Source: Malaciobacter marinus (GTDB taxonomy: Bacteria > Campylobacterota > Campylobacteria > Campylobacterales > Arcobacteraceae). Taken from it: a DNA stretch of 64,000 bases. Below the pieces are notes generated by a model that saw nothing but the letters and a program-made list of their open reading frames with translations, ran no database searches and was not told the origin of the DNA. The position numbers were made by a program, and so were the translations under genes. Positions 18,141 to 28,631 of this stretch are shown here, piece by piece (position 1 is the first letter of the stretch; each line of letters opens with the position of its first letter). The stretch spans positions 2,790,001 through 2,854,000 of the forward strand of contig NZ_CP032101.1 of assembly GCF_003544855.1 (NCBI RefSeq). Direction: 5' to 3'.

Positions 18141-19773
18141 CTTTTATATAATCAGCTATCCTAAAAGAGTTAGCATAAATAGTCCAAGTATGAGGTACAC
18201 TTCCTCCTGTTGGCATAAAACTTCCATCACTTACAAATAAGTTTTTTAAATCATGACTTTGACAATATTTATTTAAAACCGAACTTTTTTTATTATTTCC
18301 AAATCTACAACCACCTGCTTGAAGATTTTGAGAGGCTAAAGCACTCATATTGACTTTAATATTTTTTCCACCCATCTTTACTAATACTTTTTTTGCTTTT
18401 AAAGCTAAAAAATTTGCAGCTTCTAAATCTTGTTTATGTGCACCAATTCTAATATTTGCAACGGGTATTCCATACTTATCTTTATATTTTTCATCAACAC
18501 TTACAAAACAGTTATCATTTGGTGTCCAGTCTGTAAAAATTTCAAAGTTTAAAACTCTTTTTTGAGTAAAATTCTTATAAATATTCTCTTGTAAAGCTTC
18601 ACCAAATAAAAAATTATCTTCACCATCTTTTTTATAAAGGTTTGCTTTTCTTATAGGATTTGCATGGTCAAATAAAAAATCAATAGTTCCACCTTTAAAT
18701 TTTGAAGTATAATACCAATCTTTTAATGCCCTATTTACAAATAAACCTTGAGTAAAAAGCTCTTCATGATTTAACTTCTCATTCTCACTAAACTCTGCAC
18801 TTCCTATTCCTCCACCTGTAAAAATCATATTTTTGCCAACTTGTTTTGAACTATTTGCAAGACCATCAGGATAAAAACTATTTTTTGAATTTAGTAAAAG
18901 TCTTGAAGTTTCTACAGCTTGGGCAGCCAAAACAAATATTTTTGCTTGAATTGTTTGTGTTTTTTTATTTTTTGTATAATAGTAAGCTTTTGTAACTTTT
19001 GATTTATTACTATTTAGTTTATAAACAAAGGCATTTGCTTTTATAGTTAAATTATTTGTTTTCAAAGCATCAACTAAAAGTGAAGCCCTTGCACTTGATT
19101 TTGCACCACTACTACAGCCATAGCTTCCACAAAAATTTGAGTAATAACAAGATTTTCTATGATTTTTATCTTCACTTATAATTGCTCTTGGAACCTTGTA
19201 AGGGGTATAACCTAACTCTTCACAAGCATTATCAAAAAGTTTTGTGATAGGATGTTCTTGTAAAGGTTTAAAAGCATAGTTTTGTTTACTTCTTGGTTCT
19301 TGATGTTTATAGTTTGTAACTTCTCCTGAAACACCTACAACTTCCTCAACTTTTGTGTAATACTTTTCTAAATCATCATATGATATTGGCCAATCTACTA
19401 TATTTGAATTTTTAATTTTTCCATAAACACTTTTTAACTTAAAATCTTTTGGTTTTAATCTATGAAAGTAGCCACTCATTAGATTTGAAGAACCGCCAAG
19501 TAAACTTCCATTCCACCAATTCCAAGCTGTTTCATAAGTGGGGAATTTGACCCATTTTTTATTTACAAACTCTTCTATTGTATGGTATTGCTCTTTTAAA
19601 TTTGGAGTTAATACACTTTTTCGAACAAAAGCTAATTCATCTTTTGAGAAATCATTTTCAGTATAAATAGAACCTTTTTCTAAAATTACAACTTTTTTAC
19701 CTGCTTTGCTAAGTTCATAAGCAATAGGTGCTGCTCCTGCACCACTTCCTATAATACAAATATCATAAACCAT
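18127..19773 (-). CDS. GMC family FAD-dependent oxidoreductase
   Basis: 548 residues from the ATG at 19773 (VYDICIIGSGAGAAPIAYEL); a frame-extending ATG at 19785 has no ribosome-binding site. N-terminal FAD motif GSGAGA and the glucose-methanol-choline C-terminal signature with catalytic His in GSVPHTWTIYANSFRIADY. Also a Cys-rich stretch CYYSNFCGSYGCSSGA near 220, common in gluconate/sorbitol-type dehydrogenases. Overlaps the upstream gluconate-2-dehydrogenase-subunit-3-like gene by 11 bp, so it is probably the large subunit of a membrane or periplasmic dehydrogenase exported with it; it has no Tat signal of its own. The substrate is unknown and no cytochrome subunit gene is adjacent. Confidence 0.8.
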   Translation of the reverse strand: MVYDICIIGSGAGAAPIAYELSKAGKKVVILEKGSIYTENDFSKDELAFVRKSVLTPNLKEQYHTIEEFVNKKWVKFPTYETAWNWWNGSLLGGSSNLMSGYFHRLKPKDFKLKSVYGKIKNSNIVDWPISYDDLEKYYTKVEEVVGVSGEVTNYKHQEPRSKQNYAFKPLQEHPITKLFDNACEELGYTPYKVPRAIISEDKNHRKSCYYSNFCGSYGCSSGAKSSARASLLVDALKTNNLTIKANAFVYKLNSNKSKVTKAYYYTKNKKTQTIQAKIFVLAAQAVETSRLLLNSKNSFYPDGLANSSKQVGKNMIFTGGGIGSAEFSENEKLNHEELFTQGLFVNRALKDWYYTSKFKGGTIDFLFDHANPIRKANLYKKDGEDNFLFGEALQENIYKNFTQKRVLNFEIFTDWTPNDNCFVSVDEKYKDKYGIPVANIRIGAHKQDLEAANFLALKAKKVLVKMGGKNIKVNMSALASQNLQAGGCRFGNNKKSSVLNKYCQSHDLKNLFVSDGSFMPTGGSVPHTWTIYANSFRIADYIKAIVS

Positions 19774-20263
19774 CAGTTTTTCCATATTTAACTTTAGGTC
19801 TTGGCTCTCCTGCTTGAAATTTCAAAGATTCATATGCTATTTGATTTTTATTTCCACCATATATAGGATCACTAAGCATTGCTTCTATACCATAATATAT
19901 TAAATAAGATAACCAGTTTTGACCATATGAGTTTTGTGAAACTTGCTTAATAATTCTATTTTTTTCTTCAAGTGAAGCTTTTAAAAATTTAGGAAAAGAT
20001 GAGTTAAAATCTTTTGCACCTTGTAGTAAATAGTTTAAATCATCTTTATCAAAAGTTTTATGATTTATATTTTTCAATAAATAATCAACTGCGCCAAATT
20101 CACTTGCACTTGGCATATGTTTAGTTTTTGGAAAAACTATTTCCAAAACCTCTTCAATCACTGACCATAAAAGAGAATTTTTAGCATCAAATAGCCCTTT
20201 TGCATTTAGCAAAGCTGTTGCACTAAAAAGTGAACTATTTACTAAAAATACTCTTCTGTGCAT
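19763..20263 (-). CDS. Gluconate 2-dehydrogenase subunit 3 family protein with Tat-like leader
   Basis: 166 residues, N-terminus MHRRVFLVNSSLFSATALL, a twin-arginine type leader. The rest fits the PF13618 family (FPKTKHMPSASEFGAVDYL, YGQNWLSYLIYYGIEAML, GGNKNQIAYESLKFQ). In known systems this subunit carries the GMC flavoprotein across the membrane by the Tat route. The start ATG overlaps the ribE stop (TAATG) and the gene overlaps the GMC gene, so all three are co-transcribed. Confidence 0.78.
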   Translation of the reverse strand: MHRRVFLVNSSLFSATALLNAKGLFDAKNSLLWSVIEEVLEIVFPKTKHMPSASEFGAVDYLLKNINHKTFDKDDLNYLLQGAKDFNSSFPKFLKASLEEKNRIIKQVSQNSYGQNWLSYLIYYGIEAMLSDPIYGGNKNQIAYESLKFQAGEPRPKVKYGKTDGL

Positions 20264-20874
20264 TAATAACTAGCCATAATACTATCAACATCATCCCAAG
20301 ATAATTTCTTTTCATTACTTTTGAACATATTGAAAATATATCTTGCAAACATATCTGTTTCTAAATTTACTTTTGTTCCAACTTTATAAGTTTTAAACAA
20401 AGTATTTTCTATAGTGTGTGGAATAATAGTAAGCCTAAAACTTTTATCATAGACATCATTTACAGTAAGAGAAACTCCATCAATAGAAATACTTCCTTTT
20501 GGAATTATATATTTAGAATAATCTTTTGGCAAACTTATAATAAAATCTGTTGATGTTCCATTTTTCTTTATTGAACTAACAGTTCCCAAGCAATCAATAT
20601 GCCCTTGAACAATATGTCCCTCAAATCTATCACCCATCATCATTGCAGGCTCAATATGAACCTTTCCTCTATAGTTTTCCATTGCTAAGATTCTTTGTGA
20701 TTCTAAAGATAATTCAACAGTAAAAGTGCCAGTTGCAACTCTTACAACCGTTAAACAAGCACCATTTACAGCAATTGAATCACCTATTTTTGGTTTATAC
20801 TCTGCTTTTAATGTCAAAAAACCATTTTTTAAGCTTAAAACATCAGCCATTTCTCTAATTAATCCTGTAAACAC
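20263..20874 (-). CDS. ribE: Riboflavin synthase alpha subunit
   Basis: 203 residues from a GTG start at 20874 (VFTGLIREMADV), preceded by AAGGAA at 4-5 bases; the longer frame from 20952 adds a tail not found in the family. Two lumazine-binding repeats: FTGLI...GDSIAVNGACLTV...MGDRFEGHIVQGHID and FIISLPKDYSKYIIPKGSISIDGVSLTVN. Dismutates two 6,7-dimethyl-8-ribityllumazines to riboflavin. Divergent from the chemoreceptor gene and its operator region. Confidence 0.93.
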   Translation of the reverse strand: MFTGLIREMADVLSLKNGFLTLKAEYKPKIGDSIAVNGACLTVVRVATGTFTVELSLESQRILAMENYRGKVHIEPAMMMGDRFEGHIVQGHIDCLGTVSSIKKNGTSTDFIISLPKDYSKYIIPKGSISIDGVSLTVNDVYDKSFRLTIIPHTIENTLFKTYKVGTKVNLETDMFARYIFNMFKSNEKKLSWDDVDSIMASY

Positions 20875-21000
20875 TATATTCCTTTTTATTTTATAAATAA
20901 TTGTATACCTTGTGATTATAAGATTATTCTTTTTAAATAGTCTTAAAATCAAAAATATAAGTATATTTAAAAAATTATACTAATTTTGTAATTTTATATC

Positions 21001-21053
21001 TTGACAAAAAATCATGATAGTTGTATTATACTACTTCAATAAAAAATCATGAT
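21001..21053 (+). promoter_or_regulatory. Promoter 1 of the AATCATGATT regulon (chemoreceptor)
   Basis: -35 TTGACA 21001-21006, 17-bp spacer, -10 TATTAT 21024-21029. The palindrome core ATCATGAT is in the spacer at 21011-21018 and again at 21046-21053 (35 bp apart). A protein bound there would cover the promoter, as expected for repression. Same layout as at 25770, 34557, 36389, 37217 and 38895. Confidence 0.75.
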
Positions 21054-21075
21054 AATTTTACAAATGGAGCATATT

Positions 21076-23448
21076 ATGTTAAAAAAAATGAGCTTTTCAA
21101 AAAAACTCTTATTTAGTGTTTTAAGTGTTGTTTTTCTATCTTATCTACTTACGACTTTAGTAATAACAACGAAATCGTTTGATAGTGCAGAAAATATTTC
21201 TGAAGAATTATTAATAAATCAAGCAAATGTTGATTTACAAAAAGTAAAACAAGTTCCCGAGAAAGCTGTAGTTGCAGCTTATAGTTTAGCTGCATCTATT
21301 GAAGCCGTTATTCAAACTGGTGTATACTCAGAAGATTCAATTGCAAAAATGGTGTATAACACTTTAGAAAAAAATCCTTATGCTATTGGTGCATGGATTG
21401 GACCTGAACCTGGTAAGATTTTTTCACTTGACTTTACAAGAATATCTGAAAAAAAATATTACAACACAGATGGTAAGTATTGCCCGTTTTTTACTAAATC
21501 TAATAATGGACATATTAAAGTAACTCCAGGTACAGTTGGTCCCAAAGAGAAGAAACCTTGGATTTTTGGACCATATAAAAGTGGTAAAGAGTATATTACT
21601 GAACCTTATATGTACAATGTAGATGGACAAACTCTACTTATGACTACAATTTCAGTACCTATTTATAATAATAAGGAATTTATTGGAGCTGTAGGAATTG
21701 ATATATCTTTAGAGAAAATTGCAGAAGATATTTCTAAAATAAAACTTTATGATACTGGGTATGCTATTTTACTATCTGAAAAAGGTAATATACTAGGACA
21801 CCCTAATAAAGAATTTCTTATGAAAAATATTAAAAAAATATCTTCAAACAAACAAGAGAAATCTCTTCCAGAGAAAATTTCAAATAATGAGTCTTATACA
21901 TTTGATAAAAAAAATGATGCTAATTTAATTTCTCATTTTTATTTAGAACCATTTGAAATCTCAAACACAGGTGTAAATTGGGCTTTATTAATAAATGCTC
22001 CTAAAAATGAGTATCTTCAAGAAGCAACCAATATCAGAATGATATCAATTTTTGGAAGTATCCTTGGCTTTTTAGTAGTATCATTAATAATTATCTATAA
22101 TACAAGAATATTAAATAAAAATCTAAATACGATTACATTAGGATTATCAAATTTCTTTAATTATTTAAATAAACAAACAAGTAATGTAAAAAGAATAGAT
22201 TTAAAAACTCAAGATGAATTTGGAAAAATGGCAAAAGATATTAATAATAATATTGATAAAATTGAAACTAGCCTAATTAAAGACCAAAAGGCAGTTGAAG
22301 ATGTTATTAAAGTCGTTTCAAATATTAATGATGGTGACCTTACAAAAAGAATTGATGCAACTGCTTCAACTCCTGAACTAATTAAACTAACTCAAAATTT
22401 CAATGATATGCTAAATACATTAGAAAAAAAAGTGGGAAAAAATATAAATACTATTCTAGAAGTATTAAATAAGTTTTCAGAATATGATTTTACAAAAGCT
22501 ATTCCAAATGCAAATGCACAAATTGAACAAAGTATCAATAACTTAGGTAAGGAAGTTTCAAACTTATTACAACAATCTTTAGAAGTTGGTTTAACCTTAG
22601 GAAATGCTTCTGATGAATTAAATAATAATGTAAACTTTTTAAATAAAGCATCAAATGAAACTGCCACAAGTTTGGAAGAAACAGCTGCCAGTTTAGAAGA
22701 AATCACGAGTGCTATTGTACACAATAATGAAAATGTTTCTAAAATGAGTATAGCAGCTAATAAACTTGTGGTTTCTGCTAAAGAAGGACAAGATAATGCA
22801 AAAAATACTACTGATTCTATGGATGAGATTACGGCACAAGTATCTTTAATTAATGAATCAATTTCAGTAATTGATCAAATTGCTTTTCAAACAAATATCT
22901 TAAGTTTAAATGCAGCAGTAGAGGCTGCAACTGCAGGAGAAGCAGGAAAAGGTTTCGCAGTTGTTGCACAAGAAGTTAGAAATTTAGCCAATAGAAGTGC
23001 TGATGCAGCAAATGAAATAAAGACTATTGTAGAAAATGCAACTACAAAAGCAAATCATGGTAAAGATATTAGTACTCAAATGATAAAAGGTTATGAAGAA
23101 CTATTAGTAAATATCAATGATGCAACAAATAGAATAAAAGAGATTACAAATGCAAGTAAAGAACAAGAAAGTGGAATAACTCAAATTAATGATGCTATTA
23201 CTCATTTAGATAAACAAACACAAGAGAATGCAAATATTGCAAGTCAAACACAAAATATAGCGAGCCAAACTCATATTATTGCTCGACAAATTATTAAAGA
23301 TACTAACTCAAAAGAGTTTATTGGGAAAACTGAAGTTAAAGCACAAAAAATTAAAAGTAATACTATTCAAAACACCCAAGATATAGAAAAATTACATAAG
23401 AAACATGATAAAAAAATAGAAAAATCTAATGAATGGGAAAGCTTTTAA
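21076..23448 (+). CDS. Methyl-accepting chemotaxis protein with double-Cache sensor (carnitine-regulon member)
   Basis: 790 residues from the ATG at 21076, which has GGAG 6 bases upstream; the frame also opens at 21049, but that ATG lies inside the operator. TM1 about residues 10-30, dCache-type periplasmic domain ([31 protein letters not shown]), TM2 at about 330, HAMP region, methylation helices and the conserved hairpin tip [20 protein letters not shown]. Ends EWESF, resembling the NWETF-type CheR/CheB tether. The shared operator with caiT suggests it senses carnitine or a related quaternary amine; ligand is inferred only. A palindromic terminator covers its stop codon. Confidence 0.88.
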   Translation: MLKKMSFSKKLLFSVLSVVFLSYLLTTLVITTKSFDSAENISEELLINQANVDLQKVKQVPEKAVVAAYSLAASIEAVIQTGVYSEDSIAKMVYNTLEKNPYAIGAWIGPEPGKIFSLDFTRISEKKYYNTDGKYCPFFTKSNNGHIKVTPGTVGPKEKKPWIFGPYKSGKEYITEPYMYNVDGQTLLMTTISVPIYNNKEFIGAVGIDISLEKIAEDISKIKLYDTGYAILLSEKGNILGHPNKEFLMKNIKKISSNKQEKSLPEKISNNESYTFDKKNDANLISHFYLEPFEISNTGVNWALLINAPKNEYLQEATNIRMISIFGSILGFLVVSLIIIYNTRILNKNLNTITLGLSNFFNYLNKQTSNVKRIDLKTQDEFGKMAKDINNNIDKIETSLIKDQKAVEDVIKVVSNINDGDLTKRIDATASTPELIKLTQNFNDMLNTLEKKVGKNINTILEVLNKFSEYDFTKAIPNANAQIEQSINNLGKEVSNLLQQSLEVGLTLGNASDELNNNVNFLNKASNETATSLEETAASLEEITSAIVHNNENVSKMSIAANKLVVSAKEGQDNAKNTTDSMDEITAQVSLINESISVIDQIAFQTNILSLNAAVEAATAGEAGKGFAVVAQEVRNLANRSADAANEIKTIVENATTKANHGKDISTQMIKGYEELLVNINDATNRIKEITNASKEQESGITQINDAITHLDKQTQENANIASQTQNIASQTHIIARQIIKDTNSKEFIGKTEVKAQKIKSNTIQNTQDIEKLHKKHDKKIEKSNEWESF

Positions 23449-23457
23449 AAGCTTTCC
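23436..23457 (+). terminator. Terminator of the first chemoreceptor gene
   Basis: 22-bp perfect palindrome: GGAAAGCTTTT (23436-23446) and AAAAGCTTTCC (23447-23457), spanning the stop codon, followed by TTC and an A/T-rich region. Confidence 0.55.
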
Positions 23458-23674
23458 TTCTACAAATTTAAAAAATTAGCTTTTTTTTATTAAAAATATT
23501 TTGAATAATTTCATTTTTTTGGTATTATACAAAAAATATTTGGAAGCTTATTTTTATTACAATTAACAACTATTCAAAAATGCTTCAAAACCTAGAAAAC
23601 TTTACGAAAACAGATAATTTAGACTCAATAATACTGTTTTTCAATAAACTTAACAGAAATTTTACGGAGACAAA

Positions 23675-25549
23675 ATGAACTATGACATTATCGTCGTTGG
23701 AGGCGGACACGCTGGAATAGAAGCTTCACTAGCTAGTGCAAGAATGGGTAAAAAAACTCTTTTAATCACTATGCTAGTTGAACAAATCGGAGCAGCTTCA
23801 TGTAATCCAGCAATTGGAGGACTTGCCAAAGGGCATTTAGTAAGAGAACTAGATGCAATTGGTGGAGAGATGGGACTTTGTACAGATGCAACTGGAATTC
23901 AATTTAGAGTTTTAAATGCTTCAAAAGGTGCAGCAGTACAAGGAAGTCGTGCACAAATTGACATGGATAAATATAGATATTACATGAGAGAAGTATGCCA
24001 CAAAACTGATAATTTAGAAATTTATCAAGACGAAGTAACTTCACTTATATTAGATAAAAATAATGATGTTATTGGAGTAAAAACAAAATTAACAGAAGAA
24101 TTCTTAGCAAAAAAAGTTATTCTTACAACTGGTACTTTTATGAAAGGTCTTATTCATATAGGACAAAACCAGTATGAAGCAGGAAGAGCTTGGGAACTTC
24201 CATCAACAACACTATCTACGCAATTAAAAGAGATGGGATTAAATGTAGGAAGACTAAAAACAGGAACACCTTCAAGAATTGATTCAAATTCTATTGATTT
24301 TTCTGTTATGGAAAAGCATGGAGGTGATGAGAAACCTACACCTTTCTCATTTAGAACAGATAAAAGTAAATTTAATCCTACTCAATATCCATGCTATATT
24401 ACATACACAAATATGGGAACTCACTCAACAATTAGTTCAAACTTTGATAGAGCTCCTTTATTTACAGGACAAATCAAAGGTAATGGACCAAGATATTGCC
24501 CAAGTATTGAAGATAAAGTAAATAGATTTAGTGAAAGAGACAGACATCAACTATTTTTAGAACCTCAAACTGCGATGTGTACAGAATATTATATCAATGG
24601 ACTTAGTACTTCTTTACCTATTGATGTTCAAAAACAAATGGTACATTCAATCAAAGGTTTAGAAAACGCAAAAATTATAAGATATGGATATGCAATTGAG
24701 TATGATTATGTTGATCCAACAGAATTAAAACATACATTAGAAACAAAAAAAGTAAATAATTTATATCTTGCTGGACAAATCAATGCAACAACTGGATATG
24801 AAGAAGCTGCTTCTCAAGGACTAATGGCAAGTATAAATGCATGTTTATCAATTGATAATAAAGAACCTTTAATACTAAGACGAGATGAAGCGTATATTGG
24901 AGTTTTAATCGATGATTTAGTAACTAAAGGAACAAATGAACCTTATAGAATGTTTACAAGTAGAGCAGAATATAGATTACTTTTAAGAGAAGAAACAGCT
25001 GATTTAAGGCTAAGTAAATATGGATATGAACTTGGACTTATTGATGATAAAACTATGTCAAAAATAGAGAATAAAAGAGAAGTAATAAATAATGCAATCT
25101 CTTTTATGGAAAATGAATGGTTTACTTCAAAAAAAGAGAATCTTGAACTTTTATCAAAATTAGGTGAAGATAAAATTAAAGACCGAGCTTTATTGATTGA
25201 TATTGTAGGAAGAAATACAGTAACATCTGAAAAATTTGACGAATTAGTGCCATCACTTAAAGATGTTGAACCATACTTAAAAGAACAAATCATTATTGAA
25301 GCAAAATATTACAGATATGTAAAAAAACAAGAAAAACAGATAGAAAAAATGCAAAAAATGCTTAAATTAAAAATTCCCGAAGATTTTAACTACAATGAAA
25401 TTCCTGGATTATCAAATGAAGTAATAGAAAAACTTCAAAAAGCAAAACCACCTACACTATTCAATGCAAGTGAAATCTCAGGAGTAACACCTGCTGCAAT
25501 TGATGTTTTACATATGTATATGAATGTAAAAAACAAATTCTCAGAATAA
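23675..25549 (+). CDS. mnmG: tRNA uridine-5-carboxymethylaminomethyl modification enzyme MnmG (GidA)
   Basis: 624 residues, usual length. FAD motif GGGHAGIEA at residues 8-16, [34 protein letters not shown], and [16 protein letters not shown] motifs; C-terminal helical domain that binds MnmE and tRNA. With MnmE it modifies the wobble uridine of several tRNAs. ACGGAGAC site before the ATG. Followed by a hairpin terminator. Confidence 0.96.
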   Translation: MNYDIIVVGGGHAGIEASLASARMGKKTLLITMLVEQIGAASCNPAIGGLAKGHLVRELDAIGGEMGLCTDATGIQFRVLNASKGAAVQGSRAQIDMDKYRYYMREVCHKTDNLEIYQDEVTSLILDKNNDVIGVKTKLTEEFLAKKVILTTGTFMKGLIHIGQNQYEAGRAWELPSTTLSTQLKEMGLNVGRLKTGTPSRIDSNSIDFSVMEKHGGDEKPTPFSFRTDKSKFNPTQYPCYITYTNMGTHSTISSNFDRAPLFTGQIKGNGPRYCPSIEDKVNRFSERDRHQLFLEPQTAMCTEYYINGLSTSLPIDVQKQMVHSIKGLENAKIIRYGYAIEYDYVDPTELKHTLETKKVNNLYLAGQINATTGYEEAASQGLMASINACLSIDNKEPLILRRDEAYIGVLIDDLVTKGTNEPYRMFTSRAEYRLLLREETADLRLSKYGYELGLIDDKTMSKIENKREVINNAISFMENEWFTSKKENLELLSKLGEDKIKDRALLIDIVGRNTVTSEKFDELVPSLKDVEPYLKEQIIIEAKYYRYVKKQEKQIEKMQKMLKLKIPEDFNYNEIPGLSNEVIEKLQKAKPPTLFNASEISGVTPAAIDVLHMYMNVKNKFSE

Positions 25550-25556
25550 TAATAGT

Positions 25557-25600
25557 TATGTATGTAGCATTTGCTTCATACATATCTTATATCTTTTTTT
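25557..25600 (+). terminator. Terminator after mnmG
   Basis: TATGTATGTAGCA (25557-25569) pairs with TGCTTCATACATA (25572-25584) with one mismatch, then TCTTATATC and a run of seven T. The rest of the 391-bp gap to caiT is A/T-rich with no open frame worth calling, then the promoter and leader described next. Confidence 0.65.
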
Positions 25601-25769
25601 ATTAATATTCAAAACTTTATACCACATAGAATTAATTTTATTTTTTTATTAATTTTAAATATTTCTATCTATTCAAAAGAAAATTTATCGCTTAACAATA
25701 CTTTTACAAATTAATACATCTTAATAGTTATTTATTTAATTTTTTTTATTAATTTTTATATTTAAGTTC

Positions 25770-25818
25770 TTGACAATAAATCATGATTAGTGTATCATTT
25801 TCATTAACAAATCATGAT
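25770..25818 (+). promoter_or_regulatory. Promoter 2 of the AATCATGATT regulon (caiTABC)
   Basis: -35 TTGACA 25770-25775, 17-bp spacer, -10 TATCAT 25793-25798. ATCATGAT at 25780-25787 in the spacer and at 25811-25818 near the transcription start (31 bp apart). Confidence 0.78.
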
Positions 25819-25827
25819 TATTTAAAC

Positions 25828-25852
25828 ATCACGATATTTCTAATATCGTGAT
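25828..25852 (+). promoter_or_regulatory. Inverted repeat in the caiT leader
   Basis: ATCACGATAT (25828-25837) and ATATCGTGAT (25843-25852) with a 5-nt loop, about 90 bases before the caiT start. Ten perfect base pairs with no T run, so more likely an RNA stability or regulatory hairpin, or a second operator, than a terminator. Confidence 0.45.
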
Positions 25853-25940
25853 TAAATTTATGGTTTTAATTCTTTTTTTCTTTCAAATATATTTTATTAA
25901 TTATTTGCAAGAAAAATTTATTTTAAACGGAGGTTTAAAA

Positions 25941-27449
25941 ATGGAGACAAAAAAAGTAGGTATTGAGCCTAAGATTTTTTTTCCCTCATTAATTGTAGTT
26001 GTTATTCTTGGTTATTTAGTAGTTCAAGACTTAGATGCTTCAAATGCAATGATTAGTAAAGTTTTTAGTTACATTACTAATAGCTGGGGTTGGGCTTTTG
26101 AATGGTATATGGTTGTATTTGGAATTATTTGGGCTTGGTTAGTTTTTGGTCCAATGAAAAACAATACTTTAGGTGATGAGAAACCTGAATTTAGTACATT
26201 CAGTTGGATTTTCTTAATGTTTGCTTCTTGTACTTCAGCAGCAGTACTTTACTGGGGAACAATTGAAGCTTACTATTATATAGCTTACCCTCCTTTTGCA
26301 AATGAGGCATTTTCTCCTGCTGCAAAAGAGTTTGGATTGGCATATAGTTTATTCCATTGGGGTCCATTACCTTGGGCTGGTTATGCTGTATTGACTGTTG
26401 CTTTTGGTTACTTTATTTGGGTAAAAAAAATCAATGTAATGAGACCAAGTGGTTGTATTGAAGCAACTGTTGGGAAAAAACTTGCAAATGGCTGGTTAGG
26501 AACAATTATTGATAATTTTTATATTGTCGCTCTTATTCTAGCAATGGGTACAAGTTTAGGTTTAGCAACTCCACTTGTAACTGAGTGTATGGAATGGTTA
26601 TTTGGGATTGAAAGAACTTTACAACTTGATACAATGATTATCTCAGCATGGGTAGTTTTTAATGCAATTTGTGTTGCTTTTGGTTTAAATAAAGGTATTA
26701 AAGCTGCAAGTGATATAAGAAGTTATTTAACAATTATTATGCTTGGTTGGGTACTTATTGTAGGGGCTTCTACATTTACAGTTAATTATTTTACAGATTC
26801 TGTTGGTGTTATGTTAGATAGTTTAAGCAGAATGCTTTTTTATACTGATCCTATTAGAGAAGGTGGATTTCCTCAAGGTTGGACAGTATTTTATTGGGCA
26901 TGGTGGGTAACTTTTGGAATCCAAATGTGCATCTTCCTTGCAAGAATTTCAAGAGGTAGAACAGTTAGAGAAATTTGTTTAAATATGGTTGCTGGACTTA
27001 CTCTTACTACATGGGCAATGTGGACAATTTTAGGAAGTAATACAGTTAATGTAATGATTAAAGGTTTAGCAAATTTACCTGAAATTGCTAAAACTGAAGG
27101 TATTCCAAGAGCTATTATTGAAACATGGGCTTCGCTTCCATTTGCAACAATCACTATTTGGGGATTTTTTATTCTTTGCTTTATTGCAACAGTTACATTA
27201 ATTAATGCTTGTTCATATACTCTTGCAATGTCTACTTGTAAAGAAGCCTCAGGTTATAGTGAACCTCCGTTATGGGTAAGAATTGGTTGGTCATTAATCG
27301 TTGGAATTATTGGTGTTACACTTTTAGCACTTGGAGGATTAAAACCACTTCAAACTGCAATTATTGCTGGTGGTTGTCCACTATTCTTTGTAAATATCTT
27401 GATTTTAGTCTCTTTCTTTAAAGATTCCAAGAAAAATAAATGGTATTAA
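25941..27449 (+). CDS. caiT: L-carnitine/gamma-butyrobetaine antiporter CaiT
   Basis: 502 residues from the ATG at 25941 (GGAGG 7 bases upstream); the frame extends to a GTG at 25848 inside the leader hairpin, which is rejected. BCCT family, 12 TM. It reads colinear with E. coli CaiT (as recalled) from GIEPKIFFP to the C-terminus. Key residues are kept: Y112, W140 and W145 of the substrate aromatic box, and R260 in ASDIRSYL, matching the Arg262 that makes E. coli CaiT sodium-independent. It should exchange external carnitine for internal gamma-butyrobetaine. First gene of caiTABC-hydratase, under promoter 2. Confidence 0.95.
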   Translation: METKKVGIEPKIFFPSLIVVVILGYLVVQDLDASNAMISKVFSYITNSWGWAFEWYMVVFGIIWAWLVFGPMKNNTLGDEKPEFSTFSWIFLMFASCTSAAVLYWGTIEAYYYIAYPPFANEAFSPAAKEFGLAYSLFHWGPLPWAGYAVLTVAFGYFIWVKKINVMRPSGCIEATVGKKLANGWLGTIIDNFYIVALILAMGTSLGLATPLVTECMEWLFGIERTLQLDTMIISAWVVFNAICVAFGLNKGIKAASDIRSYLTIIMLGWVLIVGASTFTVNYFTDSVGVMLDSLSRMLFYTDPIREGGFPQGWTVFYWAWWVTFGIQMCIFLARISRGRTVREICLNMVAGLTLTTWAMWTILGSNTVNVMIKGLANLPEIAKTEGIPRAIIETWASLPFATITIWGFFILCFIATVTLINACSYTLAMSTCKEASGYSEPPLWVRIGWSLIVGIIGVTLLALGGLKPLQTAIIAGGCPLFFVNILILVSFFKDSKKNKWY

Positions 27450-27482
27450 AATAAAAAATAAATTTTAAAAAGGAACATAAAT

Positions 27483-28619
27483 ATGATTAGTTTTAAATTA
27501 ACTGATGAACAAGAACTTTTTGTTGATGGTGTAAAAGAATTAATGGAAAGAGAAAATTGGGAAGCTTATTTTGCCCAATGTGATGAGAAGCATGAATATC
27601 CAATTAAATGGGTAAAAGAGTTAGCCGAACTTGGTATTGATACTATGCTTTTACCAGAAGAGCATGGAGGAATGGGTGAATCTATGGTTACACTTGCTGC
27701 TATTTGGGAAGAGTTAGGAAGACATGGTGCACCTACTTATATCTTATATCAGTTGCCAGGATTTAGTACTATTTTAAGACATGGTACGCAAGAACAAATT
27801 GATAAAATCTTTGAATTTAGAGGAACGGGTGAACAAATGTTTAACTCTGCAATTACAGAACCAAGTGCAGGGTCAGATGTTGGAAGTTTACAAACAACTT
27901 ATAAAAGAGAGAATGGAAAGGTTTATTTAAACGGTCAAAAATGCTTTATTACAAGTAGTTTACATACTCCATATTTAATTGTTATGGCAAAAGATGCAAA
28001 TAGTGAAAAACCTATTTTCTCTGAATGGTTTATTGATATGAAAAAAGCAGGCATTAAATTAACTCCTTTAGAAAAACTAGGTCTTAGAATGGATAGTTGT
28101 TGTGAAGTTGTTTTTAATAATGTTGAATTAGAAGAAAAAGATATGTTTGGAGCTGAGGGTGAAGGTTTCAATAGAGTTAAAGCTGAATTTGATGATGAGA
28201 GATTTTTAGTTGCTTGCACAAACTATGGTGTTGCATTATGTGCATTTGAAGATGCTGCAAAATATGCAAACCAAAGAGTTCAATTTGGAGAAGCAATTGG
28301 TAGAACTCAATTAATCCAAGAAAAATTTGCAAATATGGCAATTAAACTTAACTCAATGAAAAATATGATTTTTGAAACTGCATGGAAAACTGATGAAGGA
28401 ATAGCAACTTCAGGTGATTCTGCAATGTGCAAATACTATTGTGCGAATGCAGCATTTGAAGTTATTGATACATCAATGCAAGTTCTTGGTGGTATTGGAG
28501 TAACAGGTCATAGAGTTGGAAGATTTTGGAGAGACTTAAGAATTGATAGACTTTCTGGTGGTTCTGATGAAATGCAAATCTTAACATTAGGACGACAAGT
28601 TCTAAAAAAATATAGATAA
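27483..28619 (+). CDS. caiA: Crotonobetainyl-CoA reductase CaiA
   Basis: 378 residues (E. coli CaiA 380). Acyl-CoA dehydrogenase fold: [37 protein letters not shown] for FAD and substrate contacts, [21 protein letters not shown], and C-terminal [15 protein letters not shown]. In enterobacteria it reduces crotonobetainyl-CoA to gamma-butyrobetainyl-CoA using electrons from the FixABCX flavoproteins. 33 bp after caiT with AAAGGAACAT site. Confidence 0.95.
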   Translation: MISFKLTDEQELFVDGVKELMERENWEAYFAQCDEKHEYPIKWVKELAELGIDTMLLPEEHGGMGESMVTLAAIWEELGRHGAPTYILYQLPGFSTILRHGTQEQIDKIFEFRGTGEQMFNSAITEPSAGSDVGSLQTTYKRENGKVYLNGQKCFITSSLHTPYLIVMAKDANSEKPIFSEWFIDMKKAGIKLTPLEKLGLRMDSCCEVVFNNVELEEKDMFGAEGEGFNRVKAEFDDERFLVACTNYGVALCAFEDAAKYANQRVQFGEAIGRTQLIQEKFANMAIKLNSMKNMIFETAWKTDEGIATSGDSAMCKYYCANAAFEVIDTSMQVLGGIGVTGHRVGRFWRDLRIDRLSGGSDEMQILTLGRQVLKKYR

Positions 28620-28631
28620 GCAAGGAAAATT

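Noticed and set aside
25848-25940. Longer CaiT start at GTG 25848
   Set aside because: It lies within the leader hairpin, has no ribosome-binding site, and CaiT homologues begin at the position of 25941.
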